This document shows positions 17,901-25,405 of a stretch of 64,000 nt of DNA, in pieces. Position numbers and translations under genes: made by a program. The notes under the pieces are model-generated. The model made no database searches. It saw only the letters and a list, made by a program, of their open reading frames with translations, and was not told where the DNA came from. Position 1 is the stretch's first letter. The number at the start of each line of letters is the position of its first letter. Origin of the DNA: Saccharothrix luteola (GTDB taxonomy: Bacteria > Actinomycetota > Actinomycetes > Mycobacteriales > Pseudonocardiaceae); NCBI RefSeq assembly GCF_020859565.1, contig NZ_JAJHUO010000017.1:1-64000 (forward strand). Direction: 5' to 3'.

Positions 17901-18618
17901 GGTGGGTGGCGTGCTGCTGGTCGTGGTGGGGTTGCTGATCATCGGCAGCCTGCCCGCGCCGGTGGGCACGCCGCTGGCCGTGCTGGGCAAGATCCGGCTC
18001 AAGCCCCGGCTGCTGGTGCGGGTGCTCGTGGCGGCGGCGATCGTGGTCGGCGTCTGGGCCGTGGTGCGGTACCGGCTGTACGACCTGAGCCCGGCGCTCG
18101 TGGTGGTCGGCACGGTCGTGGCGATCGTGTTCGGCGGGGTCACGTCGTACGTGCTGGGCAGTTCGCTGCGCCGGTGGCGGCAGGTGGACGGGGTGTGGGA
18201 CACGGAGGCCGCCGAGCCGCCCGCGTCCGCGACCGCCGGGTGGGCCGCGGTGTACGGGAGCGTGCTGCTGGTCATCGCGGCGGTCGTGCAGGCGTTCTCG
18301 CTGCGGTTCACCGGGTGGGAGGCGGTGCTCGGCACGGCGTTGGCGTTCGGCTTGGTGCTGCTGTTGGTGACGACGTGGTGGGTGCCGTTGCGGGCCAGGC
18401 GGACCATCGCCACGTCCCTGGTGGAACAGATGTCCATTGTGGACTTCGAGCCGGACGAGGTGGCCGAGGCGCTGCTGAAGCGGCTGGAAGGTCACGGGAT
18501 GCTGTTCAAGTTCCTGACCGGGCTGGACGCGACCGGCAAGCCCTGCCTGACCGCCAACGGCCACCGCGTGGCCAACCGCGCCGCCCACCGCTCCGCCACC
18601 GGCTCCGACCTCGACTAA
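14968..18618 (+). CDS. Large patatin-like phospholipase with C-terminal membrane region (DUF3376 type)
   Basis: 1216 residues. The patatin domain is N-terminal: glycine-rich oxyanion stretch NGGVSLAVWMGGV (17-29), nucleophile GTSAGG (61-66, Ser63) and catalytic DGG (Asp250). The middle 400 residues are mainly helical and match the DUF3376-type extension. Residues about 885-1150 hold around nine hydrophobic segments. The enzyme is predicted to be a Ser-Asp lipid acyl hydrolase anchored at the membrane; its substrate is unknown. An AGGGGAGG site at 14956-14963 fits GTG 14968, 14971 or 14974. The gene is isolated between two 22-bp repeat arrays. Confidence 0.88.
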   Translation: MVVDVPREQIRFAVVLNGGVSLAVWMGGVVLELDRLTRGDGPYADLLDMVGSTARADVITGTSAGGINGAALALSQVNASARLERLRDLWAEQGRMEQLLRTPFRGQPASLLRGDEFFLPRLQEALERLTTDFTPQEDRPVDLRITTTLLAGVPTVTHDDLGQTLVQATHQGSFSFRRDPGGRDDFTADKLPTLVSRMALAARSSASFPFAFEPSFIPVAPGAPDGDKPNMAEVASWANDTDNRSRYAVDGGVLVNTPTKEALEAIDRMPAEGPVRRVMLLVFPHAPEAVVEPVAPVDGALPSTIATGGKLLGALTSQSGRTYVDRIEEHNRNAASRRGGRNALLDRLASGGSVTDKVYALAETLHEHYEDVRIRHAARDVTTRQFEVPGTNAAGWTFERVRAAAEAAQREYRADHSKLPYVPTRPQPVALPDHGWPWGITMAERLASAAMDVLKRLVWVMPDAQRLAMARTNLFDVRARLRAARIELDEHWTTDGTEELDQAYWERRVHRFAEKMLDEPDGVGQRVREQVERIAGVLGDAHDILDQLEPEQLRVGELRSWHRLLTEPRTDAEAEAGLVAGELWLSRVLALEVATTCLADDTRGGLDQAVELVQISLQTRNAFAEYSITAEDKAGGASLHRFSGFLKRSWRVNDWIWGRLDGATMLCKVVFDPKRLLRVDRLTGAGGDPVERAAAQVDELVVKLFGDGVPDELGPYVERAKAELGKVYASPDGDHPPTCAALAELAAWGLHVRIICEELPALRAAILADRHEGADRRSRGELFLEEQAALLARLPVRTDAERIEVGVRGLSAFDRAGIGREPLVQEASSDQVIRTAATAAAVAITVADSDNSGLGTAKPLTRTLRGAALLPYWTITGLTRGGRLAQFLGLLGFALGGALLVLSLFDLLPPWAVGPAAAFGGGTLLAAFGYAALRSGTLLHGLVLLSPVIPLVTVAIDRTRDAMASGETGDQAVTGMVAVGGVLLVVVGLLIIGSLPAPVGTPLAVLGKIRLKPRLLVRVLVAAAIVVGVWAVVRYRLYDLSPALVVVGTVVAIVFGGVTSYVLGSSLRRWRQVDGVWDTEAAEPPASATAGWAAVYGSVLLVIAAVVQAFSLRFTGWEAVLGTALAFGLVLLLVTTWWVPLRARRTIATSLVEQMSIVDFEPDEVAEALLKRLEGHGMLFKFLTGLDATGKPCLTANGHRVANRAAHRSATGSDLD

Positions 18619-18632
18619 CCCCTCACGCGCGC

Positions 18633-18781
18633 GAGAGTCCTACGTTCGCGGGCCGAGAGTCCTACGTTCAGGACCCGTGAATTCAACGGTCAGACGGCGG
18701 GTTCCAAGCACCGACCCGTTCTGAGCGTTGAATTCATGCGTTCTGAACGTAGGACTCTCGAGGCCTGAACGTAGGACTCTC
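18633..18781. repeat. Modular 22-bp repeat array B, symmetrical dyad
   Basis: Forward units start at 18633, 18655 and 18677, with left halves GAGAGTCCTAC, GAGAGTCCTAC and GTGAATTCAAC. Reverse-strand units at 18716-18737, 18738-18759 and 18760-18781 mirror them: the GAATTC type is innermost, then two whose reverse complements begin GAGAGTCCTAC. The array sits exactly between the convergent patatin and glycosyltransferase genes. It could form a cruciform or act as a two-way terminator. Confidence 0.9.
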
Positions 18782-18791
18782 GCGGGCCGGG

Positions 18792-20819
18792 TTAGGCGGC
18801 CAGGGCGGGGGTGCGGTGGATGGTGGGGAGGCCCAGGGCGCGGGCGTAGAGGGACTCGAAGGTCTCCAGGGTGGTGTCGATGGCGTGCGCGGCGATCATC
18901 TCGCTGCTCGCCGCACCCATCCGGGCGGTCACGGTCGGGTCGACGGTGACGGCGTGCAGGCGGTCCGCCAGGCCCCGCACGTCACCCGGCGTGAACAGCC
19001 AGCCGTTGCGGCCCGGCTTGCACAGGTGCGGCAACGCCATCGCGTCCGCCACCACGACCGGCTTGCCCGCGGCCATCGCCTCCATCGTCGCCAGGCTCTG
19101 CAGTTCCGCGATGCCCGGCATGCAGAACACGTCGGCCGCGGCGTAGGCGTCCAGCAGCTCGGACTCGCTCACGAAGCCGCGGAACCGGACGCGGTCGGAA
19201 ATCCCCAGGTCACGCGCCAGCAGCTCCCACTCGGCCCGGCACGAGCCGTCACCGACGATCTCCGCGTGCAACCGCGGCACCAGCGCCAGCGCCCGCAGCA
19301 GCTCGTCGACCCGCTTCTCCTCGTCCAGCCGACCGACGAACAGCACGGTCGGCGCGTCGGTGTGCCGCACGGGCTGACGCCCCCGGTACCGGTCGATGTC
19401 GATCCCGCACGACACCGGCACCGCCCGCTCGGGGAAACCGTTGTCGTGCAGCAGCTGCACGGCCCGCGGCGTCGGCGCGGTCACCACGTCGGCGAGACCG
19501 AACACCCGCCCCAGGTCGCGCCACGCCCACCTCGACGCCATGCCCTGCAACCACGCCGGCACGTGGGCGTGCCCGAACAGGTTCTCCGGCATGAAGTGGT
19601 TCGTCGCCACCGTCGGGATCCCCCGCGCCGCCGCCTGCCGCAGCACGTACCGACCCACCACGAAGTGCGCCTGCACGTGCACCAGGTCCGGTCGCAGCTC
19701 CTCCAGCAGCACCCCGACGTCCTCGCGCACCTGCCACGGCAGCCCGATGCGGAACGTGCGGTGGAACGGCGTGCGGTGCGAGCGGACCCGGTGCACGGTG
19801 ATCCCGTCGGCGCGCTCGGTGCGGGCCGCGCCGTCCGCCGACACGCAGATCACGTGCACGTCGTGGCCGCGGCCGGCCAGGCCGATGGCGAGGCGGTGGG
19901 CGAACCGGGCCGCGCCGTTGACGTCCGGCGGGAACGTCTCCGCGGCGATCACGATCCGCATGGCGCGTCCGTTGGTCACTGTCGTCTCCGATCTGGTGGG
20001 AACTGCGGAAGTGGTTCGAGTGCGGGCCAGCGCGACGACACCGCCGACGGCGACCGCGGCGCACACCACCTGGGCGGCGCCGACGAGCGGGCTGGTCCGG
20101 GTCGCCTCGCCGAGCAGCCCCGCGCCGATGCCGACGGCCACGAGCGGGTCCACCACGGTGAGGCAGGCGACCGCCACGTGCGGCGGTCCGCTGGCGTAGG
20201 CGTGCTGGATGAACCAGCCGCCGACGACGAGGGCGGCGACGATGCCCGCCGCCGAGAACGCGGTCGTCCACGCCAGGCCGCCCTGCTGGACGTCCTGGGA
20301 CACCGACCGCATGAGCACGGAGACGAAGCCGTAGGCGACACCGCCCGCCGCGCCGAAACCGAGGGCGCGCACCGCCGGGCGGGTCGACAGCACGCCGACC
20401 AGGCCCGGGACCGCGATCAGGCCGAGCGCCAGCAGCGCGGCCTTCACCTCGGCCTCCGGCACGACCGCGGTGGACGTGGCGCTGCCCGCGGCCAGGAGCA
20501 CGAACGCCCCGACGCCGAACGTGGTCCACGCGACCGCGGGCAGCTCGCGCCGACGACCGTCGAGCACCGCGGTGATGCCGATCGCGACCACGCCGACCGG
20601 CTGCACCACGCTCAACGGCGCCATGCCCAACGCCGCCGCGTGCACACCGGCGCCCAGGACGAGCAGCACCAGGCCCAGCAGCCAGCGCGGCCTGCGCAGC
20701 AGGTCCAGGACCCGCAACGCGGCGCCCTCGCTCGCCCGCACGGCGTCGTGCTGCAGGCGTGCGGCGTAGGCGAAGAACACGGCGCCGAGCACCGCGAGCA
20801 GGACGGCGAGCCACGTCAT
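18792..20819 (-). CDS. Fusion of a DMT/EamA-like membrane transporter with a GT4 glycosyltransferase
   Basis: 675 residues in one uninterrupted frame. Residues 1-280 are a nine- to ten-helix DMT-type module (MTWLAVLLAVLGAVFFAYAA). From Met302 (MRIVIAAETFPPDVNGAARF) a complete GT-B glycosyltransferase of family 4 follows, with VLFVGRLDEEKR and the E-x7-E motif in GIAELQSLATMEAMAAGKP. The relatives of each half that I know are separate proteins. An internal GTG at 19979 with GGAG upstream could also give the glycosyltransferase alone. The GT resembles PimB-like mannosyl or glucosyl transferases. The start ATG overlaps the DUF998 stop (ATGA). A frameshift sequencing error joining two genes is the main alternative. 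Confidence 0.75.
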   Translation of the reverse strand: MTWLAVLLAVLGAVFFAYAARLQHDAVRASEGAALRVLDLLRRPRWLLGLVLLVLGAGVHAAALGMAPLSVVQPVGVVAIGITAVLDGRRRELPAVAWTTFGVGAFVLLAAGSATSTAVVPEAEVKAALLALGLIAVPGLVGVLSTRPAVRALGFGAAGGVAYGFVSVLMRSVSQDVQQGGLAWTTAFSAAGIVAALVVGGWFIQHAYASGPPHVAVACLTVVDPLVAVGIGAGLLGEATRTSPLVGAAQVVCAAVAVGGVVALARTRTTSAVPTRSETTVTNGRAMRIVIAAETFPPDVNGAARFAHRLAIGLAGRGHDVHVICVSADGAARTERADGITVHRVRSHRTPFHRTFRIGLPWQVREDVGVLLEELRPDLVHVQAHFVVGRYVLRQAAARGIPTVATNHFMPENLFGHAHVPAWLQGMASRWAWRDLGRVFGLADVVTAPTPRAVQLLHDNGFPERAVPVSCGIDIDRYRGRQPVRHTDAPTVLFVGRLDEEKRVDELLRALALVPRLHAEIVGDGSCRAEWELLARDLGISDRVRFRGFVSESELLDAYAAADVFCMPGIAELQSLATMEAMAAGKPVVVADAMALPHLCKPGRNGWLFTPGDVRGLADRLHAVTVDPTVTARMGAASSEMIAAHAIDTTLETFESLYARALGLPTIHRTPALAA

Positions 20820-21442
20820 GACGCCTCCTCGCGGCGCAGGACGGCGGAGGCCAACGCGAACAACAGCCCGTAGAGCAACGCGAACAAAACGCGCTCGAAA
20901 AGCCCGAGCATGACCGCGCCGTTGCCCGGGTAGACCACCGAGACGTGGCTGAGCATGAATGCCACCGAGGTGATACCCGCGGCAACGGAAAACCGGCGAA
21001 GCGTGGTACTGGAGATGAACGTGCGGGAAATCAGCCACCCGGCCAGCGGCAGGCTCGCGAACATCACCGCGCCCGCGTACCGGTGCACCGCGCCGGAGAA
21101 CGACGTGGGCGTGCCGGTCGGGTCGGTGGGGAACACCGTCGCCACCGCCAACCCCGCCGACCACAGCCCCATCAGCAGCGCCACCGGTCCCCGCCTGGGC
21201 AAACCGGACCGGACCAGGGCGAGGAGGAGGCCGATCGACGCCGCCGCCAGCGTCAGCGAGGTGACGGCGAGCAGCCCGCTGCCGTTGTCCACGAAGATGT
21301 AGTCGCTGATCGTGTGGGCGATGGGGCTAAGTTCGCCGACCGACGCCACGTGCAGGTAAACAATCGGGAACAGCGACAGGACAAGCCCCACAACAGCCAG
21401 CGGCAACACCGCCGCCCGTCTTTTCCCCCGGATCTCCACCAC
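20816..21442 (-). CDS. DUF998 family membrane protein
   Basis: About 208 residues with six predicted membrane segments. Features of DUF998 are HTISDYIF with its conserved polar residues near residue 40, VATVFPTDP, and HRYAGAVMFASLPLAG. The function of the family is unknown. The start is uncertain: GTG 21442 or 21439 fits the hydrophobic core, while upstream in-frame starts up to 21628 would run into the divergent ABC gene. It is coupled to the transporter-glycosyltransferase fusion by an ATGA overlap, suggesting a shared envelope lipid or sugar task. Confidence 0.75.
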   Translation of the reverse strand: MVEIRGKRRAAVLPLAVVGLVLSLFPIVYLHVASVGELSPIAHTISDYIFVDNGSGLLAVTSLTLAAASIGLLLALVRSGLPRRGPVALLMGLWSAGLAVATVFPTDPTGTPTSFSGAVHRYAGAVMFASLPLAGWLISRTFISSTTLRRFSVAAGITSVAFMLSHVSVVYPGNGAVMLGLFERVLFALLYGLLFALASAVLRREEAS

Positions 21443-21522
21443 GGGAAAATCTTCGCCCGGAATGGTGACGGAAGATATCGGGAACACCCCCGAGACGACC
21501 CTGATGCCACCCGGAGAACCCT

Positions 21523-21540
21523 GGTGGGGCTGACCCCACC
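21523..21540. promoter_or_regulatory. Hairpin or operator between divergent genes
   Basis: GGTGGGG-CTGA-CCCCACC is a perfect 7-bp inverted repeat, 39 bases before the ABC ATPase start and upstream of the DUF998 gene. No T run follows. It could be an operator serving either direction. Confidence 0.4.
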
Positions 21541-21578
21541 ACCGGGCCGGGGCGGGCGACGCCCTAGGCTTCCGCGTC

Positions 21579-22517
21579 GTGAGCCCGCACCCCCCGCACC
21601 CTGCCGTGGAAGTGTCGGGGCTGGTCAAGCGCTACGGCTCCACCGTCGCGGTGAACGGACTCGACCTCACCCTGGACACCGGCACGGTCCTCGCGCTCCT
21701 CGGCCCCAACGGCGCCGGGAAGACGACGACCGTCGAGGTGTGCGAGGGATTCCGGGGGGCCGACGGCGGCGAGGTCCGCGTCCTCGGGCTCGACCCGAAG
21801 CGCGACGGCGACCGGCTGCGCCCCCGCATCGGCGTGATGCCGCAGGGCGGCGGCGGTTACCCCGGCGTGCGGGCCGACGAGATGCTGCGCCTCGTGGCCG
21901 CCTGCGCCGCCAACCCCCTCGACCCGGCGTGGCTGCTCGACGTGCTCGGGCTGTCGTCCGCGGTGCGCACCCCGTACAAGCGGCTGTCCGGTGGGCAGCA
22001 GCAACGCCTGTCGCTGGCGTGCGCCCTGGTCGGACGGCCCGAACTGGTGTTCCTGGACGAGCCGACCGCCGGCATGGACCCCCAGGCCCGCCGCCTGGTG
22101 TGGGAGCTCGTGTCGGCGCTGCGCGCGGACGGCGTGAGCGTGCTGCTCACCACCCACCTCATGGACGAGGCCGAAGCCCTCGCCGACCACGTCGTCATCG
22201 TCGACGCCGGCCGCGTCGTGGCGCAGGGCAGCCCGGCCGAGCTCACCGAGCACCACGCCGACGACCGGCAGCTCCGCTTCCGCGCCCGACCCGGGCTGGA
22301 GCTGACGCTGCTGCGCGACGCCCTGCCGGAAGGCCTCGAGGTGCGTGAAGCCAGCCGGGGCACCTACCTGGTGCACGGCACCATCGACCCGCAGGTCCTC
22401 TCCACGGTCACCTCGTGGTGCGCGCAGCAGGGCGTGCTGGCCGAGGAGCTCACCGTGGCCAGGCGCAGCCTGGAGGACGTGTTCCTCGAGCTGACCGGCA
22501 GGGAGCTGCGCTCGTGA
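21579..22517 (+). CDS. ABC transporter ATP-binding subunit (Rv1458c-like)
   Basis: 312 residues: Walker A GPNGAGKTT (near 45), signature LSGGQQQRLSLA (near 138), Walker B LVFLDEPTAGMD and a DrrA-type C-terminal extension of about 90 residues. The family exports drugs or lipids with a separate permease. The permease gene overlaps the stop (GTGA). Its position between mptB and ctaA matches Rv1458c. The substrate is unknown. Confidence 0.92.
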   Translation: MSPHPPHPAVEVSGLVKRYGSTVAVNGLDLTLDTGTVLALLGPNGAGKTTTVEVCEGFRGADGGEVRVLGLDPKRDGDRLRPRIGVMPQGGGGYPGVRADEMLRLVAACAANPLDPAWLLDVLGLSSAVRTPYKRLSGGQQQRLSLACALVGRPELVFLDEPTAGMDPQARRLVWELVSALRADGVSVLLTTHLMDEAEALADHVVIVDAGRVVAQGSPAELTEHHADDRQLRFRARPGLELTLLRDALPEGLEVREASRGTYLVHGTIDPQVLSTVTSWCAQQGVLAEELTVARRSLEDVFLELTGRELRS

Positions 22518-23311
22518 CCGAATCCTCCGGTGCCCCGACCTTCAAGCCGGGCACGTTCACGCCCGCGCCCGGCCGCGGGAAGCTCGGCCGGATGCTGCTC
22601 TCCCAGGCCCGCACCGAGACCGTGCTCACCCTGCGCAACGGCGAGCAGATCCTGCTCACCGTGCTCATCCCGGCGGCGCTGCTGGTCGCGATGAGCCTCA
22701 TGGACGTCATCCCGGTGCCCGAACCGCGGGTCGGCTCGGCCACCGCGCGCATCCTCGCGCTGGCCGTGATCTCGTCCGCGTTCACCGGGCAGGCGATCGC
22801 GCTGGGCTTCGACCGGCGCTACGGCGTGCTCAAGCGGCTCGCCGCGACCGCGCTCCCCCGCTGGCTGCTGGTCGCCGGACGGGTCGTCGCGGCCCTGGCC
22901 GTGGTCGCCGTGCAGGTCTTGATCATCGCCGTGATCGCGCTGCTGCTGGGCTGGCGGCTGCCGTCCGCGACCGGCCTGCTGTGGGCGGTCGGGCTGATCG
23001 TGCTCGGCACGCTGTCGTTCGGCGCGCTCGGCGTGCTGCTCGGCGGCGCGCTGCGGGCGGAGATCGTGCTCGCGCTGGCCAACATCGTGTGGTTCGTGCT
23101 GCTGCTCATCGGCGGCGTCGCGCTCGGCGTGGACAGCCTGCCGACATGGCTCGCGACCGTCGTCGACGCGCTGCCGTCCGCCGCGCTCGCGCTCGCGCTG
23201 CACGACGCCGTGGTCGAGGGGACGGCGCCGAGCCCGGGTCACGTCGCCGTGCTGGTGGTCTGGGGCGTGGCCGCGGGCGCGCTGGCGGTGAAGACCACGA
23301 AGCTCGGGTGA
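22514..23311 (+). CDS. ABC-2 type permease subunit (Rv1457c-like)
   Basis: 265 residues with six membrane segments (about 48-68, 80-100, 122-148, 153-175, 180-200, 235-255), the ABC-2 exporter fold. The GTG start lies in the overlap with the ATPase gene. It would form the membrane channel of the exporter; its substrate is not evident. Heme A synthase starts 46 bases downstream, an arrangement shared with mycobacteria that may reflect a link with cytochrome oxidase assembly. Confidence 0.9.
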   Translation: MTESSGAPTFKPGTFTPAPGRGKLGRMLLSQARTETVLTLRNGEQILLTVLIPAALLVAMSLMDVIPVPEPRVGSATARILALAVISSAFTGQAIALGFDRRYGVLKRLAATALPRWLLVAGRVVAALAVVAVQVLIIAVIALLLGWRLPSATGLLWAVGLIVLGTLSFGALGVLLGGALRAEIVLALANIVWFVLLLIGGVALGVDSLPTWLATVVDALPSAALALALHDAVVEGTAPSPGHVAVLVVWGVAAGALAVKTTKLG

Positions 23312-23357
23312 CACCCCCGGGCGGCGGTTCTCAGCCAGTGGTACCTACCATCGGGTC

Positions 23358-24311
23358 GTGTCCGCCCCATCCTGGTTCACCACCTTCCTGAGCACGTTCC
23401 AGCGCGCGTTCGCCATCGCCGTCGTGATCGCCCAAGGCGGTATCGCGGTCACCGGGTCGATCGTGCGGGTGACCGGGTCGGGCCTCGGCTGCCCCACCTG
23501 GCCGCAGTGCTTCGAAGGCAGCCTCGTGCCGGTCGAGCACCCCGAGGTGGCGTCGCTGCACCAGTGGGTCGAGTTCGGGAACCGCACGTTGACCGGCGTG
23601 GTCGGGGTCATCGCCGGGCTGTGCGTGCTGGCGGCGTGGTTCAACCGGCCGCGGCGCAAGCGGGTCGTGGTGCTGGCGCTGGTGCAGTTCGGCGGCGTCG
23701 TGCTGCAGGCCGTGATCGGCGGGTTCACCGTGCTCACCGGCCTGCTGTGGTGGACGGTGAGCGTGCACTTCCTGGTGTCGATGCTGCTGGTCTGGTTCGC
23801 CGTGCTGCTGGTCGCGGCGCTGGGTGAGGGCGACGAGCCCGCCCGGCCGCGCGTGCCGCGGGCGTTGCTGAAGCTGCAGGTCGTGCAGGCCGTGACGCTG
23901 GGGCTGCTGCTGCTGGCGGGGACGTTCGTCACCGCCGCCGGGCCGCACGCGGGCGACGCGGCCACCCCGCGGCTGGACGTGTCGGTGGACACGTTGTCGC
24001 AGGTGCACGCCGACCTGCTGTTCCTGTTCCTCGGGATGCTCATCGCGGTGGGCTTCGCGCTGCGCGGTCACCCCGTGCCGCGGCGGCCGTACTACGTGCT
24101 CGTGGCCGTCGTGCTCGCGCAGGGCGCGCTGGGCATGGTCCAGTACTGGACCGGCGTGCCCGAGGTGCTGGTCTCGCTGCACGTGCTGGGCGCCGGCGCG
24201 GTCGTCGTCGCCACCGCCGCCCTGTGGGTGTCGACCCGCGAACGGCCTCAGCGCGAGGACGAGGGCCTGCGCTCCCAGACCGCGGGCAGCTCCGTCGCCA
24301 GCCACGTGTAG
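23358..24311 (+). CDS. ctaA: Heme A synthase
   Basis: 317 residues with eight membrane segments. CtaA landmarks are VTGSGLGCPTWPQCF, HQWVEFGNR (heme ligand His), VSVHFLVSM, QVHADLLF and VSLHVLGA, giving the four conserved histidines. It oxidises heme O (made by CtaB, encoded at 39701) to heme A for cytochrome aa3 oxidase. It corresponds to Rv1456c. Its last 64 bases overlap the convergent GbsR-type gene. Confidence 0.94.
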   Translation: MSAPSWFTTFLSTFQRAFAIAVVIAQGGIAVTGSIVRVTGSGLGCPTWPQCFEGSLVPVEHPEVASLHQWVEFGNRTLTGVVGVIAGLCVLAAWFNRPRRKRVVVLALVQFGGVVLQAVIGGFTVLTGLLWWTVSVHFLVSMLLVWFAVLLVAALGEGDEPARPRVPRALLKLQVVQAVTLGLLLLAGTFVTAAGPHAGDAATPRLDVSVDTLSQVHADLLFLFLGMLIAVGFALRGHPVPRRPYYVLVAVVLAQGALGMVQYWTGVPEVLVSLHVLGAGAVVVATAALWVSTRERPQREDEGLRSQTAGSSVASHV

Positions 24312-24712
24312 AGGTCGTCCACGGTCCGCAGCCGCACGGCGCGCTCCGGGTCACCGCTCATCAGCCGCATCCCGGCCTCGGTCAGCTCGCGCACGCTCAC
24401 CAGGGCGTCCAGCTTGCGCTGGATCAGGTCGACCCACCGCTTCTCGTTGATCCGGTACTGCGCCGCCTGCCTGCCGCGCCGCGTCCGCTTCGTCACGAGA
24501 CCGGCGTTGACCAGGAACTTCAGGTTCGTGCTGATCGAGCCGCTGCTGGCCTCCAGCTCCTGAGACAGCTCGGCGGCGGTCCGTTCCGTGGGTTGGCACA
24601 CCAGCAGGTAGCCGAGGATGCGCCCGCCGATCAGCGGGATGCCCTCCTCGGCGAAGTGCGCCGCGAACCGCTCGATCCACGCCGACAGCCGCGTTTCCCG
24701 TCCGACGCTCAT
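24248..24712 (-). CDS. GbsR/MarR-type transcriptional regulator
   Basis: 154 residues. A winged helix-turn-helix spans about residues 25-95 (TAAELSQELEASSGSISTNLKFLVNAGLVTKRTRRGRQAAQYRI), the pattern of GbsR-like MarR relatives that regulate transporters or osmolyte genes. The 3' end overlaps ctaA by 64 bases tail to tail, so antisense interference is possible. The likely promoter and a CGACCG/CGGTCG dyad lie upstream. The target genes are unknown. Confidence 0.8.
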   Translation of the reverse strand: MSVGRETRLSAWIERFAAHFAEEGIPLIGGRILGYLLVCQPTERTAAELSQELEASSGSISTNLKFLVNAGLVTKRTRRGRQAAQYRINEKRWVDLIQRKLDALVSVRELTEAGMRLMSGDPERAVRLRTVDDLYTWLATELPAVWERRPSSSR

Positions 24713-24730
24713 CCGACCCCCTCGGCTCGA

Positions 24731-24789
24731 CGACCGGTACTTCGGTCGACACTGAAGCCACGATAGGTCGTGTGCTGATCATCACGCAA
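24731..24789 (-). promoter_or_regulatory. Promoter and possible operator of the GbsR-type gene
   Basis: On the minus strand TTGCGT (24789-24784), an 18-base spacer and TATCGT (24765-24760) form a promoter. Just downstream, CGACCG-N6-CGGTCG (24731-24748) is a dyad suited to autoregulation. Confidence 0.55.
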
Positions 24790-24799
24790 AGGCGGCGCG

Positions 24800-24865
24800 C
24801 CGTGCTGAGCGTTGAATTCGGGGGTCCTGAACGTAGGACACGCGGGACCTGGAGGTTCGACACGC
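24800..24865. repeat. Modular 22-bp repeat array C (three reverse units)
   Basis: Units at 24800-24821, 24822-24843 and 24844-24865 read on the minus strand with left halves of GAATTC type, GCGTGTCCTAC and GCGTGTCGAAC. The GAATTC type comes first and the TCGAAC type last, the same inner-to-outer order as the other arrays. The array ends 5 bases before the stop of the DUF742 gene. Confidence 0.9.
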
Positions 24866-24870
24866 GCGGG

Positions 24871-25398
24871 TCAGAGGCGGCGCAGGCCCGCCAGGACCCG
24901 TTCCATCAGGCCCAGGTCCGGTGACTCGCCGTCGGTGGACGCGGTGCGGTGCACGTCGATCAGGCCGCGTTCGGCCATGTCGCCGAGCAGCACCTTGGCC
25001 ACGCCGAGGGGCAGGCGCAGCAGGGCGGCGACCTCCGCCACCGACCGCGGCCTGGCCACCAGGGCGATCACCTCGTGGTACTCGGCCTTCATGGCTCCCG
25101 GGTAGTCCCAGTCCACCGCCGACACCAGCGTCTCGATCTCCAGCTGGATCGACGACGTGGTCCGGCCGCCGGTCCACGAGTAGGCGCGGACGATCGACGC
25201 CGCCTCCTCGCGCGGGTACTCGAAGTCGTCCTCGTCGTCGAAGACCGGGCGGTGGGGCTTGGTGTCCCCGGTCCCGGTCTGGCGAGGCTCGGGCTTCGGC
25301 TGCTCCTGCTTGCGGCGGCGGGAGGAGTCGAGGCTGAACCCGTTGAGCAGGGCGGCGAACGTCTCGTCCGACGACCCGGTGTCCTCGTTCCGGTCCAT
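24871..25398 (-). CDS. cvnC: DUF742 protein of a conservon (CvnC type)
   Basis: 175 residues. A charged, low-complexity N-terminus (about 1-60) precedes the DUF742 domain: RAYSWTGGRTT, LEIETLV, EYHEVIAL, SVAEVAALLRLPLGVAKVLLGDMAERGLI. DUF742 proteins are the third member of actinomycete conservons, signalling sets around a nitrate-sensor-like kinase, a roadblock protein and a small GTPase. ATG 25398 has GAGG 5 bases upstream; GTG 25404 is an alternative. No CvnD GTPase gene follows. Confidence 0.88.
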   Translation of the reverse strand: MDRNEDTGSSDETFAALLNGFSLDSSRRRKQEQPKPEPRQTGTGDTKPHRPVFDDEDDFEYPREEAASIVRAYSWTGGRTTSSIQLEIETLVSAVDWDYPGAMKAEYHEVIALVARPRSVAEVAALLRLPLGVAKVLLGDMAERGLIDVHRTASTDGESPDLGLMERVLAGLRRL

Positions 25399-25405
25399 GA
25401 CCACC

